The translations under genes and the position numbers were made by a program. From Thalassoglobus neptunius (GTDB lineage Bacteria; Planctomycetota; Planctomycetia; Planctomycetales; Planctomycetaceae), in assembly GCF_007859735.1 (NCBI RefSeq), contig NZ_SIHI01000024.1, forward strand, positions 1 through 52,682: DNA of 52,682 nucleotides, read 5' to 3'. Below the pieces are notes generated by a model. It did not search any database, had not been told where the DNA came from, and saw nothing but the letters and a program-made list of their open reading frames with translations. This document shows, one piece after another, positions 46,901 to 52,682 of the stretch (its first letter is position 1; every line of letters starts with the position of its first letter).

Positions 46901-47202
46901 TCCATCCCTCCTGATCTGTTCGCTTCATCCAACGCCGATGACGTTCAGCAGCCATTATCCAGAAACGGTTTTTCCGAGACTCGTCTGATTCAAACTGGAT
47001 GGTACACAGGCGGAATTCACATCTCCAAGCCGAATGCGATTGTGCTCAGATCCTGAGTGACGAAGCAGACAAGAATGTCATCGCTTCAGTCTTCAACACA
47101 TTGATCGAGCGAAGAAGCCGAGACTCGCGAACAATGGACCGGGCCAACACATTGCAAGTCGACTCGTCTCTGCGGAGAAAGCAGAAAGCATGCGGGACAG
47201 CA
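46901..47202. other. Intergenic, nothing recognised
   Basis: About 300 bp between the small membrane protein gene and the propeller gene. It should hold the promoter of the latter. No hairpin or credible gene is visible. Confidence 0.4.
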
Positions 47203-47526
47203 CTAAGCCCTTCGAGGCAACGCGATCGCGTACATCATCGTAACGGCCCCGACTCCGACAAACGTGAACGCCATCCACTCGGGAGGATGAAACGTTCGAA
47301 GCCCGCTGTCGGCGACGCGCGTCAGCAATTCCACCACTGGAGCGGGTGTCTCAGAGATCTTGGCATTAAACACCACTTCTTCGACAACACAAAGCACGAC
47401 GCCAGAGAGCAGCAAGTAGAGTCCAACAGTGAGAAATGCAGATCGGATCATTGCAACGTACACATCCAAAGCATCATCGAATAAGTCTCGCGCGAACTCG
47501 CCCGGGCAAACTGATGTCGCCCCCAT
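47203..47526 (-). CDS. Small membrane protein, two predicted helices
   Basis: From the ATG at 47526 the product has 107 residues. Two hydrophobic segments are visible (AFLTVGLYLLLSGVVLCVVE and WMAFTFVGVGAVTMMYAIAL) with a hydrophilic loop between them (FNAKISETPAPVVELLTRVA). The basic C-terminus (LPRRA) suggests both ends are inside. The family is unknown. The start lacks a good ribosome site, and no operon partner is evident. Confidence 0.55.
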   Translation of the reverse strand: MGATSVCPGEFARDLFDDALDVYVAMIRSAFLTVGLYLLLSGVVLCVVEEVVFNAKISETPAPVVELLTRVADSGLRTFHPPEWMAFTFVGVGAVTMMYAIALPRRA

Positions 47527-47936
47527 GTGCAATCGGCGGACAAGACTCCAGGAAGCCGAATGGCAGATTTCCTGAAAACACTCGATTCTGCACGCAAATC
47601 AACCTGCAGCAAGATGTTTCTCAACCGAATAGGGACTCCCCTTAGAAAGACTTCTGTCTCAGGTCAGTCAACTCCTCTTGTCGGTCGACTCGACTCAAGC
47701 TGTCGACTTTCTCAGCAGTCACTAATTATCAAACCCGGAACATTCACGCGCCTATACAAACACATTCAGTTTGGCTCGCCGAGAGAATATGCCTGTCGGC
47801 TTTCTCGATATGGTCCAATCCGGAGAAGTTGCGAGATTTTGCCCATCCACTCCAAAAGCCGAAGCGGTCAACATCGCTCCCAGCCGATTGTTTGAGTCTG
47901 AACTGACCGATTGACCGCTACAGTCCATCGGAGTTC
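47527..47936. other. Intergenic region downstream of rnpA
   Basis: About 410 bp. yidD and yidC, which often follow rnpA, are not here. The open frames in this stretch are short or have no family features. No clear terminator was found by eye. Confidence 0.4.
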
Positions 47937-48353
47937 TCAATCCGAAGCGATCCGTCGAGTCAATTTGCGGCTGAGAGAAACAAGTGCCTTCTGATAATCG
48001 AGCACTGTAGAATTCGAACCCGGTCGCGGAATGAGGATCATGTCGATTCCCTCCGGAATGTCGTGTTGCGCCAACCGAAACGCTTCCTTAAGAAGTCGTC
48101 GAATCCGATGCCGGATAACGGAATTGCCGTTCTTACGCGAAACACTGAGCCCAATTCTCGTTGTTTGCGTTGGGCTTCGATCAGCAAAGATCAAGAGATG
48201 CTCGTTCCCCGCCCGGAGTTTGCGTGCGTAGACCCGCTCGAAGTCGCGCCCGCTTCTCAGTCGCTGCGCCCGAGTGAACCGCTGGCTCTCGCCGGTCGAG
48301 TTCTCTGTCGACGAGTTTGCCGATTTCGTCTTCATGGAAGAGTGATCCAACAT
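47937..48353 (-). CDS. rnpA: Ribonuclease P protein component
   Basis: The ATG at 48353 has an AGGAATTG ribosome site and lies only 6 bp after the upstream stop; this gives 138 residues. The RnpA core is RLRSGRDFERVYARKLRAGN and RIGLSVSRKNGNSVIRHRIR, followed by RLLKEAFRL, where RNR is replaced by RHR. It binds the RNase P RNA and helps process tRNA 5' ends. The N-terminal 25 residues are Ser/Thr-rich and unusual. rpmH is not upstream; a small helical protein is there instead. Confidence 0.92.
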   Translation of the reverse strand: MLDHSSMKTKSANSSTENSTGESQRFTRAQRLRSGRDFERVYARKLRAGNEHLLIFADRSPTQTTRIGLSVSRKNGNSVIRHRIRRLLKEAFRLAQHDIPEGIDMILIPRPGSNSTVLDYQKALVSLSRKLTRRIASD

Positions 48354-48359
48354 CAATTC

Positions 48360-48584
48360 CTATTCCTCACACGATCGCACTGCCGCGCCCATGACGGACG
48401 AGATTTCATTGATCGCGGGAAGCAAGTTGGCGACTTCGTCGAGAAGAGGAACGATCACCTCCTCTTCAATCTCCGCCGCCTGTTTGTCTTTCCAGACTTC
48501 GCGAACCGACTGCCAGGCAAGCGAAAGTTTTTCGGTCGCATCTTTCAGCTGCCCAGCCCCCGATTGAATATTCCCCGGTCTCAT
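48360..48584 (-). CDS. Small helical protein of unknown function, 74 residues
   Basis: A strong GGAGG ribosome site precedes the ATG. The protein is predicted all-helical, with a Trp pair (LAWQSVREVWKDKQ) and a long amphipathic helix (EEEVIVPLLDEVANLLPAIN). It ends with a Cys near the C-terminus. The stop is 6 bp before rnpA, so the two are likely co-translated. It has the size of a WXG100-like secreted helical protein but lacks the WxG motif. Function unknown. Confidence 0.75.
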   Translation of the reverse strand: MRPGNIQSGAGQLKDATEKLSLAWQSVREVWKDKQAAEIEEEVIVPLLDEVANLLPAINEISSVMGAAVRSCEE

Positions 48585-48753
48585 CGTACTCCTCCGTTTT
48601 CTATCTGTTCTTATCTGCGACGACTATGTTGATTCGACGACTTCGCCCAATCATGAACGACTTTCACTGCGTGACCGTTTCTCGACGCAATTTTTGATTG
48701 AATGAGTCCATTCCAAAGTCGCTCTGCCAGCGTTTCCATCAACAGGACTCACT

Positions 48754-49260
48754 TCACTTTGACTGGTCTGTCTTGGGAGGCGGTGCGTCCATCTCGGCAT
48801 ACGATTCCAGAATCGAAGCCAGCCTGTCGAGTCGAGCCACTGCTTTCGGAAGCTCGGATTCAAGCATCATCTGCAGCCTCGCAAAACGACCTCTGAACTC
48901 ATCGGTTTCGTGTTGAAGCTTATTCGCCCAGCGTTTGACATGCTCGATTTGTTCCTGGCAATTGCGAACCCTTCGCTGCGCGGCATTGTAGGCTTCCTTC
49001 TCTTCCAGACACGATGGACGATGGCCTGCAACCGTTCTCATCCGACAAGTTTCGTAAGCTGTTCTCGTCTGGCTGACCAAATCGAACGCGCGGCGAGTTT
49101 GAATCGTCCAGTATTGCGGTCGATCATGCTCAATCCATTCGCGCGACTTCTGCAACTCCATTCCCATCGACTGAAGCGCTGACGAAGCGTCTTCGATGAA
49201 CTGAATCAAGGACGCCCGAAACGCCCTCAGTGCTTCAATACTTTTGAGATTTGCAGACAT
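48754..49260 (-). CDS. Coiled-coil protein of unknown function, 168 residues
   Basis: From the ATG at 49260 (MSANLKSIEALRAFRASLIQ) the whole chain is predicted helical with coiled-coil character (ARTRR-like segments, NCQEQIEHVKRWANKLQHET). It has a Trp-containing segment (KSREWIEHDRPQYW) and a Pro/Lys tail. There is no signal peptide. It precedes the 74-residue helical protein and rnpA on the same strand, so it may share a transcript with them. I do not recognise a function. Confidence 0.75.
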   Translation of the reverse strand: MSANLKSIEALRAFRASLIQFIEDASSALQSMGMELQKSREWIEHDRPQYWTIQTRRAFDLVSQTRTAYETCRMRTVAGHRPSCLEEKEAYNAAQRRVRNCQEQIEHVKRWANKLQHETDEFRGRFARLQMMLESELPKAVARLDRLASILESYAEMDAPPPKTDQSK

Positions 49261-49633
49261 AAATTTTCCAACTCCCGATCTCAATCGATGATCACTGATA
49301 TGGAAAGTCTTTGATCAACGACTGAATCACGTTGTTCCAATGATGCAGAGAGGGGATCTGACATCAATCATACGAGATCCGTCCCAAACGTCACCTGCCG
49401 GGGAAATTTCGACACGTGATCGCGACCACGGAAACTCAGAGGAATGATTCCGAAACGCAGACACTTTCCGCGTTTCCACTGCTAAAAGTGAATTCTTCAT
49501 CGAACCATTGACTCGAGTTGAACGGGATTCGCTAAGTCCACCTTTGGAATCGCCTCCGAAAACCGCTAATCTTAACGCTTGCTGTGTTCCATCGCTGATC
49601 AATGTCATTTCACATGATTCGAGGAGACGGACG
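49261..49633. promoter_or_regulatory. Divergent intergenic region
   Basis: About 370 bp between the divergent coiled-coil gene and the di-heme-motif gene. It must contain both promoters. I see no clear palindrome or small gene. Confidence 0.4.
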
Positions 49634-51013
49634 ATGAGAGCGTTTCTAACCGCCGCACGATATGCTTGCTTCGTCGTGCTTCTCTGCGAGACATCCGTTC
49701 TCGCAAACGATTCTGATCCCAAGAAGGCAGAGGATGTCTTCAATCAACGGATCATGCCCATCTTTCGTTCGCCGGAACCGTCAAGCTGCATCCAATGCCA
49801 TCTCTCTTCCGTTGATTTGAAAGAATACATTCTCCCATCACACGAAGAGACATTCCTTTCCCTCCGTGATCAGGGTTTGATTGATGTCGAGACTCCGACC
49901 GATTCAAAAATCCTGAAACTAATCCAGTTGGGAGAAACCGATCTCGACGAGGGCGCCAAACTCATTCACGAAAAGCTTCGCCAGCAAGAATTCGAAGCAT
50001 TCGCGAATTGGATCGAAGCGTCCTGTGCTGACACTGAGTTGGTGAATCGATCTCCGCTCTCACCCAGTCAACTTGCTCGACCGGCGAAGCCTGACGAAGT
50101 CATTCGACACACTCGACGCAGCAGCCTCGCCGAGTCCTTCGCAAAGACCGTCTGGACTCATCGCATGCGTTGCTTCCCGTGTCACACACCTTTTGAAATT
50201 GACGAATCCAATCCGCGCCATCAGGCTGTCATCAAGAAGCAGAGGGAATTCGCGGAGAAGCATCCGGAACTTGTCGATCGACTCGATCTCTTTCAACGGA
50301 CTCCCGAACAAACGATCGACGAACTCGTTCGCCGAAGCCGTCAGACTGAGCCGGGAGATTACCCCATGCTCAACCTTGAGGCTCCCACGAAGAGTTTGCT
50401 CGTCCTCAAACCGATGTCGAAACTCCCTGCAAAGATCGGCGAAAACGAACTCGGCCCGCCTTCTTCGTCTGATCCAGTCAGCCATTATGGAGGCTTAAAA
50501 CTTCATCCCAACGACCAAACTTACAAAGCCATCATCAAGTGGATTGATGACTATGCACAAGCTGTCCACGGCGACTACAAAATTGTTTCCGACCTTCCTC
50601 AAGATCTGTGGATCGGGACTCAACAGGTTGTGCGACTCACAAACATCCCTGAGTCATGGCCCGTCGGAGAGACCGTTCAGATCTTCATTCACACCTGGGA
50701 CGAAGAGCACCAAATGGCAAGTGATGAGCCAGTCGCCTTCACGCAAGGGACAGTGACTCCGCGACATTTGGTGAATGGAACCCTCTTGGTGATCGCCCCC
50801 CGAGAATCGGCGTCAGAAACAACCGCCCCAAATCCTTTCACTCCCGGACGATTTGTGGTCAAGGTCTATCGAGATCAGCAAGGGAAGATTCACGACGAAC
50901 CGACTCTTCTCCTTGACGAAACAGACTTGGTCGGAACAACAGAATTAGATCAGCCCAAGTGGCGTGAAGGATTCCGATTCGCAGAACAGATTGACGCCTC
51001 CCTACTGAAATAG
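49634..51013 (+). CDS. Secreted planctomycete protein with two CxxCH heme motifs
   Basis: The ATG at 49634 follows GAGGAGACGG and gives 459 residues. A signal peptide spans about residues 1-25. Two cytochrome c motifs occur, CIQCH at 52-56 (PEPSSCIQCHLSSVD) and CFPCH at 180-184 (HRMRCFPCHTPFE). Between and after them are helical regions typical of planctomycete cytochrome C families, and the C-terminal third is beta-rich (TQQVVRLTNIPESWPVGETV). It is presumably a periplasmic or surface electron-transfer or scaffold protein. The next gene downstream is a metal transporter, 183 bp away; a functional link is possible but unproven. Confidence 0.87.
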   Translation: MRAFLTAARYACFVVLLCETSVLANDSDPKKAEDVFNQRIMPIFRSPEPSSCIQCHLSSVDLKEYILPSHEETFLSLRDQGLIDVETPTDSKILKLIQLGETDLDEGAKLIHEKLRQQEFEAFANWIEASCADTELVNRSPLSPSQLARPAKPDEVIRHTRRSSLAESFAKTVWTHRMRCFPCHTPFEIDESNPRHQAVIKKQREFAEKHPELVDRLDLFQRTPEQTIDELVRRSRQTEPGDYPMLNLEAPTKSLLVLKPMSKLPAKIGENELGPPSSSDPVSHYGGLKLHPNDQTYKAIIKWIDDYAQAVHGDYKIVSDLPQDLWIGTQQVVRLTNIPESWPVGETVQIFIHTWDEEHQMASDEPVAFTQGTVTPRHLVNGTLLVIAPRESASETTAPNPFTPGRFVVKVYRDQQGKIHDEPTLLLDETDLVGTTELDQPKWREGFRFAEQIDASLLK

Positions 51014-51196
51014 ATTTCCCTCCTGTTCAACGACGTCACCGGTCAGAATCGATCGATGCTCCAATCCATCGATCGGCTCTCCCGGCCATTGAGAGATTCC
51101 ATCCTGACTCCTCATCCCCTCGAGAAACAAAACAGCAACTGAATCACTCACCTGCTTCGCCTCGCACGCCCGCGCACTTCCATTGAACCGAGACTT

Positions 51197-52519
51197 ATGA
51201 ATTCTACCCCTTCGTCAAATCCATGGTACTACCGCATTGGCCCGGGACTGATCACAGCATGTGTTGTCATTGGCCCAGGCAGTATTACGACCAGTTCTTC
51301 GGTCGGTGCCAACAACGGCTATTCAATGCTTTGGATCGTCGTCGTTTCCGTCGCGTTCATGATGTTATACATGACGCTGGGAGCGAAACTCGGAGTTGTC
51401 GCTGATCGTTCCGCAGGCGATTTAATTCGTAAGCACGCAGGGTCATGGCTGGCAATTCTGGTCGGCTGCTGCGTCTTCTTCATCGCGACAGCTTATCAGT
51501 CAGGAAACAACTTCGGAGTCGCTTCTGCCTTCGAAGCATTCTCGGATTCCAAAGAAGTCATCGTCGGGTTAATTGTCGCATTTAATGCCATCGCATTAAT
51601 GTTTTTGTTCGCGTTTAAAGACCTTTATCGCATGCTCGAACGGTTGATGATGGGTTTCGTCGGGCTGATGCTCGTCAGCTTTGCGATCAACTTAGTTCGA
51701 CTTGGTCCCGATCTCGGAGAGATGGCGGAAGGTTTCATTCCATCAGTCGGGATGATCGAACTCGACCTCCTCGGATTGCTGGGAACCACTTTCGTCACGA
51801 CAGCAGCGTTTTATCAGGTGTATCTCGTTCGACAGAAAGGCTGGGGCGAATCGGAACTTCAAAACGGTCTGATGGACGCGCGAATCGGCTCTGTGATTAT
51901 GGGCGTTCTGACAATCATGCTGATGTCGACAGCAGCAGCGGGATTATATACCGGAGAGCCCGTCGTCTTAAAATCTCCCGTTGATATCGCACAGGCTCTC
52001 GAAGCAACATTCGGTACGAATGGGAAAGTCATCTTCTGTTTCGGGGTTTTCTCAGCTGCCTATTCTTCGTTTCTCGTCAATTCAATGATCGGGGGATTCA
52101 TTCTTTCGGATGGCCTTGGCCTCGGAGCAAGTCCCGATGAAAAATGGCCGCGACTCTTTACAGCTGCCGCACTGTTAACCGGAATGGGATTCGGAATTGC
52201 GGCGATCCTGTTCGGCTTCGACCTGACTCCATCACTCATCATGGCTCAGGCCGTCACAGTGATTGGTGCCCCGCTCATTGCAGCCATCCTGTTCTGGTTG
52301 ACGTCTCGCAAAGACATCATGGGAAAACACGTCAACGGCCCCATGACCAATTTGGGCGCGGCACTGGGACTCCTTCTTCTGCTCGGAATCGCCGGATACA
52401 CAGCTTTCGTCAAGATTCCCGATCGATATCGAAGCTACGTGGCTTCTGCTTCACAGAACACCGCCGAAGAATCCGCCTCGAGTGCCGAAGCTGAAGCAAT
52501 CAACGACGACGACGAATGA
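51197..52519 (+). CDS. Divergent NRAMP-family divalent metal transporter
   Basis: The product has 440 residues with about eleven hydrophobic segments. TM1 reads RIGPGLITACVVIGPGSITT. Here the canonical DPGN metal-binding motif is GPGS (26-29), so the key Asp and Asn are missing. TM6 lacks the MPH motif (GTTFVTTAAFYQVYLV). These changes resemble NRAMP-related proteins that do not move typical Mn or Fe, or that use altered chemistry. The C-terminal tail (about 30 residues) is acidic and cytoplasmic. The substrate is unknown. Confidence 0.85.
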   Translation: MNSTPSSNPWYYRIGPGLITACVVIGPGSITTSSSVGANNGYSMLWIVVVSVAFMMLYMTLGAKLGVVADRSAGDLIRKHAGSWLAILVGCCVFFIATAYQSGNNFGVASAFEAFSDSKEVIVGLIVAFNAIALMFLFAFKDLYRMLERLMMGFVGLMLVSFAINLVRLGPDLGEMAEGFIPSVGMIELDLLGLLGTTFVTTAAFYQVYLVRQKGWGESELQNGLMDARIGSVIMGVLTIMLMSTAAAGLYTGEPVVLKSPVDIAQALEATFGTNGKVIFCFGVFSAAYSSFLVNSMIGGFILSDGLGLGASPDEKWPRLFTAAALLTGMGFGIAAILFGFDLTPSLIMAQAVTVIGAPLIAAILFWLTSRKDIMGKHVNGPMTNLGAALGLLLLLGIAGYTAFVKIPDRYRSYVASASQNTAEESASSAEAEAINDDDE

Positions 52520-52553
52520 GCCGCTTCTGCAGTCGATCACAGCGAATGACTAA

Positions 52554-52682
52554 GAGCCTATCCGGAATCCTCTTCATGCTGTAAGTCGGTATTTGAACGG
52601 AGCTTGGTTGGGTGAAGGAGCTAAGCGGCGGAGCATGCGACCAATGGAAGCCACATAGATCATGGCTTCGCTCGATTTGGTG
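52554..52682 (-). mobile_element. End of an IS5-family-like insertion sequence, cut by the window edge
   Basis: The outer end probably begins at GAGCCTATCCGGAA (52554), which follows TAA (52551-52553), a plausible 3-bp target copy. Inside lies the 3' end of a transposase gene on the minus strand. The element sits just downstream of the metal transporter gene. The other end is outside the window. Confidence 0.65.
52574..52682 (-). CDS. Transposase C-terminus (partial, window edge)
   Basis: The last 35 codons of a minus-strand gene are visible, ending at a TGA at 52576-52574. The peptide contains SSEAMIYVASIGRMLRRLAP and then FKYRLTA, the usual C-terminus of IS5-type DDE transposases. The rest of the gene and the catalytic residues lie beyond the right edge, so completeness cannot be judged. 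Confidence 0.75.
   Translation of the reverse strand, partial: TKSSEAMIYVASIGRMLRRLAPSPNQAPFKYRLTA

Noticed and set aside
46999-47484. Plus-strand frame of 161 codons
   Set aside because: It is antisense to the small membrane protein gene and is Arg/His/Gln-rich without structure.

Overview
The window looks like chromosomal DNA of a planctomycete (Planctomycetota, probably Planctomycetales). The basis is the gene content: three sulfatases, two sulfotransferase-like genes, planctomycete-type cytochrome proteins with CxxCH motifs (one fused to WD40 repeats), an ECF sigma factor next to a soluble Ser/Thr kinase, and a PQQ-propeller secreted protein. tsf is not next to rpsB, and rnpA is not next to rpmH. 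No species can be named from the sequence alone.

Region 1 (1-13.8 kb) is accessory DNA. It opens with the C-terminal part of a phage-type adenine methylase. A small CRISPR array follows (four identical 31-bp repeats, 655-883), then a complete minus-strand type I-C operon in the order cas3-cas5c-cas8c-cas7c-cas4-cas1-cas2. cas8c carries a well-formed internal start for Cas11c. Next is a tight minus-strand operon headed by a tyrosine recombinase (12753-13787). Its genes mostly overlap by 1-4 nt: unknown proteins, csrA, a helix-turn-helix replication-type protein and a small zinc-finger-like protein. I read 1-13.8 kb as all or part of an integrated element carrying CRISPR-Cas. A tRNA-Arg(TCT) at 15.3 kb lies on the integrase side and is a candidate integration site.

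Region 2 (14.4-18.7 kb) has a membrane-anchored unknown protein, tRNA-Arg, and a plus-strand fatty-acid-like set: dehydratase (FabZ-like), FabG, a long acyl carrier protein and a second FabZ-like dehydratase. No ketosynthase is present.

Region 3 (18.8-28.4 kb) has three secreted sulfatases, two divergent sulfotransferase-like genes, the ECF sigma/kinase pair and a single-HKD phospholipase D-like protein. It suggests sulfated-glycan turnover plus signalling.

Region 4 (28.4-31.8 kb) is a minus-strand cluster: marR, SDR, pirin and Old Yellow Enzyme. Two matching ACATGT-centred palindromes, one upstream of marR and one upstream of the SDR, look like operators of one electrophile or redox regulon.

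Region 5 (32-52.7 kb) is mostly housekeeping: truA, ftsH, a cytochrome/WD40 giant, an Rrf2 regulator, trmH-like, tRNA-His, a STAS protein, a Rieske ferredoxin, tsf, the primary sigma factor, a PQQ-propeller protein, a small membrane protein and rnpA with two helical unknowns upstream. A di-CxxCH protein and a divergent NRAMP-family transporter follow. The end of an IS5-like insertion sequence runs off the right edge.
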